Assembly: GCF_049243985.1 (NCBI RefSeq)
Contig: NC_135374.1
Coordinates: 107,501,641 to 107,565,640 of the forward strand
Direction of reading: 5' to 3'
DNA: 64,000 bases
Origin: Paroedura picta
Lineage: Eukaryota; Chordata; Lepidosauria; Squamata; Gekkonidae
Under the pieces are notes generated by a model. That model did no database searches. It was not told where the DNA came from and worked only from the letters and a program-made list of their open reading frames with translations. The position numbers and the translations under genes are program-made. Of this stretch, positions 22,951 through 32,616 are shown piece by piece. Each line of letters opens with the position of its first letter. Within the stretch, counting starts at the first letter, position 1.

Positions 22951-23372
22951 AAGGGGGGGGGCAATCCCAATATGCCCAATGCTGTGCCTAGGGTCTCCCC
23001 CAAACCTGCCAGGCATGAGGGATCCCCCCAAGAGCCAGTTGGCATGCTACAAACAAAGTAATGTGGGAGAGATTGGGGGGGGGGAGACTATCGATCCAGC
23101 TGCAATGCCATCCCTGCCAGTGTGGTGTTGGAAGTGAGGGGGCCAGACCTCCATGCCCACTGAGTCGCTCAACTCAGTTCTGCTGTTGTCGGGGCCTGGG
23201 ATATTGCTCACCCCCGATCCCCGCCCGCATGAGCAGAAGAAGGGTGGGCCCATACAATTAAACCATAGCCCCCGAACACGAATCGAACAGGGAAGAGCAG
23301 CTGGCAGCCTCCCCATCCCAGCCACAAGTGAAAAGGGGCTGGACGGCTGCAAGGCATGTGGTCGCTGCACTT

Positions 23373-24120
23373 GCGAGCCGCTCCTGCCTTAAGGCTCCGA
23401 TTTGCGAGAAGCGTCGGACTGCTTTGTGCAATGCCTGACTGGCCCCGCCCCGCTAGCAGGAGTGGCGATGCCTGCGAGCCGCGAGTCAGCAGGGTCTGTC
23501 CAGCCCCTCTCCCGAACTGCATAAGATCGGGCCGATGCGGAGAGAGCCGCCGGGCCCATGGCCCTCCCAGATCGCCTCTACAAATTCGGTTTGACATTGG
23601 GCGCAGCAAGAAAGGACCGACAGTCTAGCGGCACGTAGCCACCAAGCCCGGCGAGCCACTCCCGCTCGCGGAGCCCAACTTACCAGGCCGAGCGACAGAA
23701 TTCAGAGCTGCGCGAGCCCCGCCCCAGGGGCAGGGTTCGCCATGTGCCTGCAAGCCCCAGGCCCGCAGGGCCTGTCCATCCACTCACCCACGCCCGCCCG
23801 AAATCGAGCAGGTGCTGACGGAGCTGCCGGGCCCACGGCCCTCTCGCCTCGCCCCTGCTCCGTCCAACGGCCTCCTAATCCCACTCCCGCTGCGCGAGCA
23901 GCAGGGAAGGACCAGACTGCTTAGAAGCAGGCGGTCACGGCACCCGGCGAGCCGCCCCTGCCTACAGGGCCCGACTTAGCGAGGCGAGCGTCGGACCTCT
24001 TCGCCAAGCGCCCGACGAGCCCTGCGCTCGCGATCCCCAGCCTGAAATCAGGCTGGCCCCAGCGAGAGCCGCACTGGACCCAGGGCCCTCCCAGCTCTCC
24101 TCGCACAGCTCCTGAACACT
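23373..24120. repeat. GC-rich tandem array, unit about 270-290 bp
   Basis: Two landmarks recur. CGAGCCGC/CACTCC(T)GCC followed by GCGTCGGAC-type words occurs at about 23373, 23648 and 23946. GCCGGGCCCAYGGCCCTC-type words occur at about 23555, 23826 and 24075. Units are diverged. The array lies inside the LTR-like composite and accounts for its CpG richness. Confidence 0.5.
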
Positions 24121-24335
24121 GCAGGGAGCAAGCAGCTCCCTCAGCGTTACGGGCGAAGAGAGCGAGACCCGTGCACGTGGCGACTTAAATAGCCGCCACA
24201 GGTCCCGCCCTGCCCTTTACGCTGTGCGTGCTGCATTCTGACAGCACGCACACTAGAGGGCCTCTGTTTGGTCGCCTCTTCTTCTCAGCAAGCCCTCCGC
24301 TGCGTCAATGTTCGGCCAAGGTAAGTCTTGGCCGG

Positions 24336-25465
24336 GTTTTTGGCTGGTTACCAATTAGTTGGTCCCTATGGACTGTTCCCATCAGTAACTTATCTAAGAC
24401 CATTCAGTGACTGAAAGGCTAAGTTGAGATTTAAAGCATTTCACAGCTCTCTTAATCAGTGTAATACAACAGGTGTCTTAGAAAGGTGCGATAAGTAACT
24501 TGCTAAACCTGTTTAGAGATTGCAGATCAGATTGTGGGCACACATTTCCATTTCCCTGTTATTGAGGATCTATCCCTTTAAATTTACTGCATTTACCATT
24601 CCCAGAGGATACATTTGCTCCTTTTCAAATGCGTGTTCTTGCCGGTTCTATGACATCCGATGTTCTTCTTCCTTTTTAGCTATGGAGAACCATTCCGACC
24701 TCACACACTTTAAAAAACACAGCGTGAAAATGATTGAGGCTTTTAAAGCAATGTTTCGAAGAGGATTTTTCCCCCTTGGAAATAGAATAGAATAGAATTT
24801 CTCCCCAAAATCTTCATGTCAGACCAACAAACAGACAGAATAACTTTATCACCACTGCTTTGACTGTAGCTGAAACGCAGGCAACATAAAAAGGTAGCTT
24901 GGTTGGTTAGTGGGTCGGAAGGAGATCAGGAAGAAGGGAAAAGAGAAAGCATATGGGAGCTGTCGAGGAGAGAAAGAGGAAATTGTGTGGGGAAGGAGGT
25001 ATAGGGGGGAAGTGAGAGGCCCCTCTCAAGTCACTGCAGGTACCCACAGTGTAAATTGGCCTGTCAGCCAGCACCACACAACTGGACTTGGCAGCCAGCA
25101 CAGTACAGTGAAAACTTAGCCAGATTTTTCCTGGATGCAGGGAAAGGGAAGGAGGGAAAACTGAAAAAAAAGGGGGGTATTTGGTTGGCTTGTGGGAGGG
25201 AAGTAGAAAAGGGGGAGGAAAGAGCTAAGGGCCCTGTCGGAGTTTTCAGCCTGCAAGATGGAGATCTTCCTCCAGGTATATGGTTGAGGGTGGGGCGGAA
25301 TCTTGGTGTTTTCATCTGAGGATCTTGGAGTTGTAGCTAGTTAAATTCCTCACTCCCAGGGAAGAAATGCAAAGAAGATCTGCTGACCCATTGCTGAATG
25401 GAGAGGGGGGAGGAGGATGCAAATTATTATTGTTTGCCATCTTGTTGTGTTATTTTTAAGGGGGT
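24336..25465. other. Non-coding, nothing recognised
   Basis: Mixed sequence. A purine-rich stretch at 24910-25010 gives misleading open frames. Confidence 0.5.
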
Positions 25466-25532
25466 TTATGGGTTTAAATGTATTTTATTGATTGTAAACC
25501 ACCGGAGACATTGAGAGTGACGGTATATAAAT
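25466..25532 (+). mobile_element. LINE 3' tail (L2 type)
   Basis: 'GATTGTAAACCACCGGAGAC' and 'GACGGTATATAAATTAAGTA' match the L2 tail signature and run straight into the microsatellite. Confidence 0.65.
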
Positions 25533-25731
<199 letters not shown>

Positions 25732-25869
25732 AAATTAAATGCCTCCTGAAAGCCATGCAGGTCCCCTACTTGTTTAAAATATAGTAAATACATAACTCCA
25801 TCTATGCTTTAACAAATTCTGGCTTCATGGTCTACTGACAATAGCCTGGGTGCTCATCACCCGAGAATA

Positions 25870-26150
25870 AGGTAAAGGTAAAGGTATCCCCTGTGCAAGC
25901 ACTGAGTCATGTCTGACCCTTGGGGTGATGCCCTCTAGCGTTTTCATGGCAGACTCAATACGGGGTGGTTTGCCAGTGCCTTCCCCAGTCATTACCGTTT
26001 ACCCCCCAGCAAGCTGGGTACTCATTTTACCGACCTCAGAAGGATGGAAGGCTGAGTCAACCTTGAGCCGGCTGCTGGTATTGAACTCCCAGCCTCATGG
26101 GCAAAGCTTTCAGACGGCTGCCTTATCACTCTGCGCCACAAGAGGCTCTA
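25870..26150 (-). mobile_element. tRNA-headed SINE, family 2, with 11-bp target duplication
   Basis: Minus-strand copy. Head AGAGCCTCTTGTGGCGCAGA, B-box-like GGGAGTTCAATACC, body with CCAGCTTGCTGGGGGGTAAA, end GGGGATACCTTTACCTTTACC. Flanked by identical ACCCGAGAATA at 25859-25869 and 26151-26161. Full length and clearly retroposed. Other copies: 44682 and 59094. Confidence 0.92.
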
Positions 26151-26342
26151 ACCCGAGAATAGGTCAGGATTAAACCAGGATGTCAACATAGTGAAGTAGC
26201 TGACTAGGATTCAGGAAGCTCAGAGTCAAATATCTGCTCTAGCATGTAAGCTTGCTGGGAGCCACCACTGACTGTTTCTGGTCACCCTCACCAGTCTCTG
26301 AAGGCTAGCTAAGAAATAGAAATAATAATGATAATAATAATT

Positions 26343-26530
26343 ACCTTGGGCTCACTACAACACTGATAAAGATTTTCTGACCGAGCAGTAATATCAGGGC
26401 TCTCAGCCACACCAACCTCACAGGGTGTCTGTTGTGAGGAGAGGAAAGGTAAATATAAGCCGCTTTTATACTCCTTCGGTTAGAGAAAAGTGGCATATAA
26501 GAACCAACAACAACAACAATAATAATATGG
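26343..26530 (+). mobile_element. SINE family 1, 3' two thirds
   Basis: It starts at CCTTGGGCTCACTAC and ends GGCATATAAGAACCAACAAC with a (CAA/TAA)n tail. Confidence 0.8.
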
Positions 26531-27040
26531 AGAAACAGAAGAAGGCTTGAGTGGCAGATCTTAACTGAAAGGCTAGTACAGGAATAAAAACAAATAAACA
26601 GCCTCAGCATTTCTTCCTGTTTCTGATTCTATCTCCCATGTACTGAATTTTTATGCAGTTCACCCACTGCTTCCATACCTGGGTCCTCTGGTGCACTCCC
26701 ACGGAACCCCACCTTCTGCACTGACTTTTCTACACCTGTCTTTTCATGCAGCTCAGCTTCTGAACTGCATCTCCCCTCTTCTCGCACACACAGTTTTGGA
26801 TCCATTGCTATTCTGGTTTTCCTTCAGGTTTTTCCTATTATTTCTTTCCTTTTTCTGACCAGACCACTCAGGGGGGAAAAACCAGAAGAGCAACAACTGT
26901 CAACTAATACTGAGTGTAAGGGAAGGTGGGAAATGATACAGCTTGGAAGAGACATTCTGACGATAATCCTGTGCCAAAAATACCATTACCAGGTATTATA
27001 ACCTTGATTATATGGACTGGTCTGTAAAGACTAGTCAATA
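26531..27040. other. Left flank of the Harbinger insertion, non-coding
   Basis: AT-rich, CpG-poor sequence with no gene. It contrasts sharply in composition with the element that starts at 27046. Confidence 0.5.
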
Positions 27041-27045
27041 CAGAG

Positions 27046-27105
27046 GGGCATTTCCCACGGCTTAAAAATAGCACAATGGTTGCTGATTGAAAACGCTACT
27101 AATTT
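27046..27105 (+). repeat. Harbinger left terminal inverted repeat
   Basis: It begins GGGCATTTCCCACGG and runs through TGGTTGC to AACGCTAC. The first 15 bases match the right end at 12 positions. Confidence 0.8.
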
Positions 27106-27549
27106 GCCATAACGCACGACGTCGTAAACAATCTGCAACAATCCTGAAACCGACCCGCAAAAAGCGCTTCGTTGTAGCGCTTCTAGGGGAATCCAGAAAA
27201 CTGGATTCACCCTCCGGATAGCGATACACTCCTGCAACCAATCTGCAACAGTAGCGCTAAAGACCTGTGCGTTACCATTGTTGCGGGTTCTTCAAAGTCC
27301 CTCCTCCCGAGCCTGTCCTCCAAACTTCCGGCGAACTGTTCGCCATTTTTTTTTTCTCCGAGCGAGCGGGGATCTACGAGGCAACGGGACAGCGACTGGC
27401 TTTCAAGCACGATCACTTTCGGAAATTCTGCCCGGACACCACAAGAGTTTTTCACAAGCACAGTGGCACACACCGTCACGTTCCCAAAATTTGCCCAAAG
27501 CTTAAAACCCCGTCTACCATCGGCCAGTCCTAGCGGAGTCAACGTACAG

Positions 27550-28040
27550 GGAGCATTTTAAAAAATTTTCCTCTGAGCGTGCCAACGAACATTCGCCGCT
27601 CGCAGTCTCCTGCTTAGCTTAGAGGGGTTCAATAGACGTGATTCGTGGTGATTTCATGAGGGGCGGCTTATGTGTAGTGGGTCTTTGTGTGGTTCCCAGT
27701 GCGTGCTTGTGCTTGGGTGCGGACAACCCCTTCCATTGGCGGCTAGACCTCCGGCAACCGGAGTTGCCGTCCCCCGTTCATTTTAAAAAATTTTCCTCTG
27801 AGCGTGCCAACGAACGGTCGCCGCTCGCAGTCTCCTGCTTAGCTTACAGGGGTTCAATAGACATGATTCGAGGTGATATCATGAGGGGCGGCTTATGTGT
27901 AGTGGGTCTTTGTGTGGTTCCCGGTGCGTGCTTGTGCTTGGGTGCGGACAACCCCTTCCATTGGCGGCTAGACCTCCGGCAAGCGGAGTCGCCGTCCCCC
28001 GTTCATTTTAAAAAACATTCCTCTGAGCGTGCCAACGAAC
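27550..28040 (+). repeat. 225-bp tandem repeat in the Harbinger left arm
   Basis: The landmark CATTTTAAAAAA starts at 27554, 27779 and 28004, giving two full units and the start of a third. The units are nearly identical. Because 225 is a multiple of three, an open frame (27638-28219) spans them and its protein repeats every 75 residues. Composition, the weak start context and the position before the gene A promoter suggest non-coding subterminal repeats instead. Confidence 0.85.
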
Positions 28041-28324
28041 GTACGCCAGTTACATGTCATGTTTGGTTGATTTATGCTGTGGCTGGTGAATATTATTGGG
28101 GAACTGCCGAGTACTGCCGCACTTGCTCTCGGTTGAACACCGGCATGCGTTTGTGTAATGGCGGACATTTTCCTAAAATGGCTCCCGCTGCATGTTCAAA
28201 CTGCTCTTCTCGCGTGTAAACGAATACGCGCATGCGTTAAGTCAAACAACAAGGGCGCCAATCTGGCCATTAGGAGCAGATCCTGTTCCCGCGCGAGGAG
28301 TTTTGAACGTGACATGTGACCTGA

Positions 28325-28412
28325 TGTGGCCAATGTGCGTGTCCCCTGCTGCCCTCCACCAATCAGGAGCCGGCTAGTCCCTTTGTCTTTGTGTGCGGGA
28401 AGGTATATGATC
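28325..28412 (+). promoter_or_regulatory. Gene A promoter (CCAAT and TATA boxes)
   Basis: GGCCAAT at 28328-28334 and CACCAATCAGG with CCAAT at 28359-28363 precede GGTATATGA (28403-28410). The TATA-like box is ~57 bp before the gene A start codon, and the CCAAT box ~45 bp further upstream, a normal pol II spacing. Confidence 0.55.
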
Positions 28413-28466
28413 CGTTGCACCCTGCACCTCCCACCACCATTTTGCTCAGCTACTAGCAAAAGCAAC

Positions 28467-30626
28467 ATGGAATCGTCTTCTCAAGCCTCGTCCGTCCCTG
28501 CAACCGGCCGTGGCCCAACTTGGAGGGACGCGGAGATCAGGGACCTGATCGGGATTTTCTCGGAGGAGAAAATCCAGGACGCGTTCCAGTCCTCCCACAG
28601 GAATAGGGAGGTTTTTGAACAAGTGGCTATTAAGATGCGCGCCCTGGGCCACAACAGGACCGGCCTTGAATGCCGGTCGAAGACCAAGACAATGAGGGCA
28701 GAGTACATGAGAGCCGTGAACCATAACAAGGGTTCCGGCAACGAAAAGGTGACCTGCCCCTACTTCGAGGAGCAGCGCCAGCTGTACGGGGACGGGGAAG
28801 GATCCGGCAGGCCGAAGCGCGTCGGCCGGAGCCTTAAGGTGGTTCGGAAGCCGGCTGCCCCGGTCGAGGAACCACCCGCTGAGGAGGATCCCGGCGAGGG
28901 AACCTCCTCCAGCTTTCGCCCTCCACCCCCCGTCCAGCAACGAGCCGCGGAATCGGTAACGCTGGACCTGATCGCCATCGTTCCTGGGGAGCCAGAGGAG
29001 GCTCCTGAGCAAACGCCCCTTGCCTCCGGTAAGTGATTTTCTTTTTATTTTATATTTCCTTTTAAGCAAATGTGTGTTCTGACGTTTGGGCATCGTTTTC
29101 TCGTGTGTTCGTTGCAACGCATAAGACGGTAGGCTGTGGAGAGCTTGCTGTGGTTACTATTTGAAACGGTTTTAATTTTATAATTTTATAATTTAATTTT
29201 TAAAAGATTTTAAAAGAAGGTAGGCTGTGGAGTGCTTGCTGTGGTTACTATTTGAAACGGTTTTAATTTTATAATTTTATAATTTGATTTTTAAAAGATT
29301 TATTAAGATGGTTGGCTGTGGAGTGCTTGATGTGGTTAGTATTTGAAACGGTCATGTTTAACCAACAGCCCCAAAATATTTGCAGCATGCCTCGCCCATA
29401 GGCCTTCTGCAGTACTTTGGCTCACAACTTTGGGAGCTTGCTTTGTGGTTCATGGTGTATGCTTGCTCGTTTTTCACTATTTTCTGCTCTTGTCCACAGA
29501 GACACAGTTGCCAGGGACGGGGCCCCTAGAGTCTCCAGCAGCACCTGACGTGGATAGTGATTCGGGGGCATCAACTAACATTGGTAAGTATTAGTAAAAA
29601 TAGGGGGGGGGGGCTGTTTTAACTGCTTTGTGCTTTTCTGTTTGTGCAGGGCAGCAGCACTGCTAAGAGAAAGAAGAGAGTCCCTCTGCGTTGCTGGTGT
29701 AGGCTTTGAAGCTGGCTTTGCCACCCTTTGGTCCTAGATCTGTTTTTTTTCCTTTTTTTGCAGATTTCATACCCGGAACACAGGAGGAGGAACAGCCTAG
29801 GGTGCTTGGACCTCCTGCCCGGCGCAGGCGGATACAGATTCAAGATGGTGAGCGTGCATGACCTGTTCCTTTCGAGCCATAGCTGCAGGACAATGTCGCT
29901 AGGCACTAACCATGTGCTCCCTTTTAATTGTTGAGAGTCCTGCTGTGAAAGTAGGCAAAAGTAAAAGCACACCATGGGCAAACAAACAATAGCCATGTGC
30001 TCGCCGGGGATTGTTTAAATTCTTGGCAGGAAAACACGGGGACAAAAAAGAACACCATGTCCACCATGGTGTGTTTTGACTTTTTTGATGTTACTAACAG
30101 TTTTGTTTCTCATTTTTTGCCAACAGAGGTTCTTTCAGATGAGGAGGAGGAACCACCCCTGGCTCCAGGCAGCCCACCACCTAGAGGTGCGCTCCCAGCA
30201 GAGGAGAGGCTTACGAGGGAACGCGGCAGGCTGAGGCGCGTCTCCGTCTTGACAAGCGTGGGAGAGAGGCTCCTTGAGCACTGCTATGAGGAGTCACGGC
30301 GTGCCGCGGCCGCTGACCAAGCCATGCTCACACTCATTGCCCAGGAGGGGAGAAAATTGAGGGCAGTCCTTAGAGAGACAAACCAAATCCTACGCGAAGG
30401 CGTGGAGGAGGTGCGTCTGATAAGGAGACTCATGGAGAGGGCTGTAGCGGTCATGGAAAGGGCCTACCCTCCACAAATCGCCCCCCCACCACCACCCACA
30501 CCAACACCACCACTTCCAGCACCCACCCCACCGACTCCCTCTCAGAATGCCTCCACCCAAACAAGAAGGAGGACTATTCTCGGAAAGAGAAAAATAAAAC
30601 CAGCAGACAAGTACTCCCCCTCCTAG
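28467..30626 (+). CDS. Harbinger gene A: Myb/SANT-like (trihelix) DNA-binding protein, 4 exons
   Basis: Exons 28467-29028, 29500-29583, 29764-29847 and 30127-30626 (stop included) join in phase 1 at every junction, with GT/AG sites such as CCG|GTAAGT and CACAG|AG, giving 409 aa. I start at ATG 28467 (AACATGG, good context), downstream of the TATA-like box. Residues ~17-105 match the Myb_DNA-bind_4 family pattern (TWRDAEIRDLIGIF, HRNREVFEQVAIKMRALGHN, RTGLECRSKTK, then a CPYFEEQ end). A basic patch follows (RPKRVGR). Exons 2 and 3 are each exactly 84 nt and acidic/flexible. Exon 4 has an acidic start, a long helical/coiled-coil stretch (~268-356), a proline run and a basic tail (TRRRTILGKRKIK) that could be a nuclear signal. 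It probably binds element DNA and partners the transposase, as Harbinger Myb-like proteins do in zebrafish. AATAAA lies at 30676. Confidence 0.85.
29128..29355 (+). repeat. 91-bp tandem repeat in gene A intron 1
   Basis: The landmark GGTAGGCTGTGGAG (or close variant) starts at 29128, 29219 and 29310, with an AT-rich TTTTAATTTTATAATT segment in each unit. About 2.5 units. Confidence 0.85.
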
Positions 30627-30675
30627 TTTTGCCCACTTTTTCTATTTCATGTTATCTGTGTTTTGTTGTTTGTTG

Positions 30676-30681
30676 AATAAA
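30676..30681 (+). terminator. Polyadenylation signal of gene A
   Basis: AATAAA about 50 bp after the stop of gene A, followed by a GT-rich stretch (GACTCTGTCTCTGTGT). Confidence 0.8.
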
Positions 30682-30896
30682 GTTTATATTTTTGACTCTG
30701 TCTCTGTGTACCCTACTGTAGAATCTGCAAGGCTGAAAGCGGCCTCTCTAGTGATTGTGTATATTGTGGTACTGCTGTGTGGGTTGGAGGTTGGAGGGGT
30801 GTTAGTTCGAGGAGTTTTAGGAGTGTGGTGTGGGGTTAAATATGTGCGAGTTTAAGAAGTCACACTGGAGTCTTGTTATAAAATTTGCAATAACAT

Positions 30897-30902
30897 TTTA
30901 TT
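30897..30902 (-). terminator. Polyadenylation signal of gene B
   Basis: AATAAA on the minus strand, 389 bp past the stop of gene B. Genes A and B converge, with their signals about 220 bp apart. Confidence 0.65.
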
Positions 30903-30910
30903 TTAAAAAA

Positions 30911-31060
30911 CATTTTAACAGGGGAAAAACATTAGGGAATGAAACTTGGAGCCCCACCAGCACCACCACCCCCCACCCCCCTGGAAAACCAATTTTTTTT
31001 AACAAAAGTATACATTTAACAGGGGAAAAACATTGGGGAATGAAACTTGGAGCCCCCCCC
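30911..31060. repeat. Duplicated segment in the gene B 3' UTR
   Basis: TTAACAGGGGAAAAACATT followed by GGGAATGAAACTTGGAGCC occurs at 30915 and again at 31016, offset 101 bp. C-rich runs lie between and after the copies. Confidence 0.8.
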
Positions 31061-31290
31061 CCCCAACCCCTACCCCAAAACACAAACAGGAAACAAAACT
31101 CAGGTCCCACCGCTCCCCTCCCCAGCCCCTTCCATCGCCCTAACTCTCCTGCACAGCCGTCCCACGGTCCCCCTAACTTTGCGCCGGAAGAGCTCTTCGT
31201 CCTCCTTCTTCTTAACTGTGGGGAGGGAGAAAAAGTACACATTAGTACCACACATATTTTCAAATTTCTTTAGTTTACATGCATACACTT

Positions 31291-32263
31291 TTAAGTGGCC
31301 TTAGCCACAGTGTGAGAAGAGTTGGGCAGTGGGGAACATAACCTACGCTCTTCCGCCTCCCTCTGTTGCCTGTGCTGCTCAATCTCCCCTTTCAGCTCCG
31401 CCACTTGAGCCTCCAGGGAAGTAACTCTGGCCTCCATGGCACGCAGCCTTGCCTCCACAGTTTCAGCTATAGAAATCAAACAAAGAATTTGATCACACTC
31501 CAAAAGGAAGCATCACATCAGGCTCCCATATGGCTCCGTGTGGGTACACACACATGGGTCTCCCTCACAGACATAAAACTCTCACCTGCAGCCTGTCCCG
31601 AGGTGGAAGGTCCCTCTTCCTCCCCCTCCTCACGCTCAGGTGCTGTTGCCAGCTTGGATGGTGATTGTGTGGCTGGGCAAAGAAAAAGACAAATCATAAT
31701 TAAAAGCACACAAAACAGAGATGAAACACAGCTGGTGGACACACCACAGTTAGAGTCTAAGCGCATAACCAAAGTGGTTCTACAGTACTGGCTGGCTAAG
31801 TCTGAGGGGGTTGACAGCATCTAAATACTTTCTCGAATTTCATTGGGGACAGTAGGGGAAAGAGGCAGCTAGTCATTCCATGCATGTTTAAGGGCAAAAC
31901 ACAACGAGGGCAGCACTCACCCATATGCCTCCTCATGTCCAGGGGGGGCTTCCCAGCCTTCTCCCATATTTTCACCATCTGGTCGTGGAAGACCGTCCTC
32001 CCACTTGGCTGCGGGATCCCCCCCCACTGTTCCAGACTGTTTAGGAAGTCCAGCTTAAGGCGCTTGAATTTTGTCCGGACCTGCTCCCAGGTCCGGACAT
32101 AGCCCCTCTCCCTCAGCTTTGAAGCCAACACCAGGTAGGCACCCTTGGTGTGGCAATGGGTGCTGGCCATTAGGCGGCCAACACTTTTTGATTGTAGCAC
32201 AAGCTCCAGAAGTGCCTCAGCCTCGGCGCGCTGCCAGAAGGAGCCCTTCCGTGGCTTCGGCAT
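31291..32263 (-). CDS. Harbinger gene B: second Myb/SANT-like protein with coiled coil, 3 exons
   Basis: Minus strand. Exons 32263-31921, 31672-31586 and 31466-31291 join in phase 1 (donors G|GTGAGT and G|GTGAGA, acceptors CCCAG| and TATAG|), giving 201 aa from the ATG in AAGATGC at 32263. Residues ~8-100 look like a trihelix/Myb_DNA-bind_4 domain (FWQRAEAEALLELVL, AYLVLASKLRERGYVRT, WEQVRTKFKRLKLDF, IWEKAGKP), but the sequence is clearly different from gene A. Exon 2 (87 nt) is acidic with TAPEREEGEEEGPST. Exon 3 is a heptad-rich coiled coil (VEARLRAMEARVTSLEAQV...) suited to dimerisation. Its upstream region (32300-32480) lies between this gene and the transposase 3' end. Proposed role: a second DNA-binding partner of the transposase or a heterodimer partner of gene A. 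That is inference. Confidence 0.85.
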
Positions 32264-32587
32264 CTTCGGAATGACGGTTAGGGAACGAACGTGCGTTGCT
32301 CCGATCGACCACCCCGTTTTTTAAATGTATCAAAGCTGCCCACCAATAAAATTATTCCTTGGAACATGAGTGGATTGATCCTCCGGTTTGACAGGGGTCG
32401 CCAATACTTCCTGGCTACCCGCCTCCCCGAACTTTCCCCATTCAGCGCTTCCGTATTGTGTTTGTCAATTTCAGTGGGGAGTTAGCATTTAGGGCTGTCA
32501 AAGTGCTTTTGGACCAGAGAATCCCCGTTTTTTTGCTGGCAAAGTACACAAACCGCACAAGACAAGGTTAAAGAAAGAACACAAAAC

Positions 32588-32593
32588 TTTATT
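32588..32593 (-). terminator. Polyadenylation signal of the transposase gene
   Basis: AATAAA on the minus strand 24 bp past the transposase stop codon. Confidence 0.8.
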
Positions 32594-32616
32594 CAACAAC
32601 AGAGTAGGAAAAACAA

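Larger units (their letters stand above)
19105..24335 (-). mobile_element. Long GC-rich LTR-like composite element
   Basis: On the minus strand it opens with GACTTACCTTGGCCGAAC (24325), has a CTATTTAAG TATA-like box at about 24187 and a GC-rich tandem array (23373-24120), and ends with AATAAAGCTGTGGCCTTG near 19175 and a short tail. Both ends match the short copies at 3505 and 58262, so this is the same family with ~4 kb more inside. The interior has no recognisable gag, pol or env. Plausible identity: a large non-autonomous LTR retrotransposon fossil. It hosts later SINE insertions (21855-22206, 22690-22810). Confidence 0.5.

Noticed and set aside
27638-28219. 193-aa open frame at the Harbinger left end
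   Set aside because: It is produced by the 225-bp tandem repeat. The peptide repeats every 75 residues, has no domain and overlaps the promoter side of gene A.
28446-29117. 223-aa minus-strand frame over gene A exon 1
   Set aside because: Shadow of the real plus-strand exon, which has the Myb/SANT pattern and matching splice sites.
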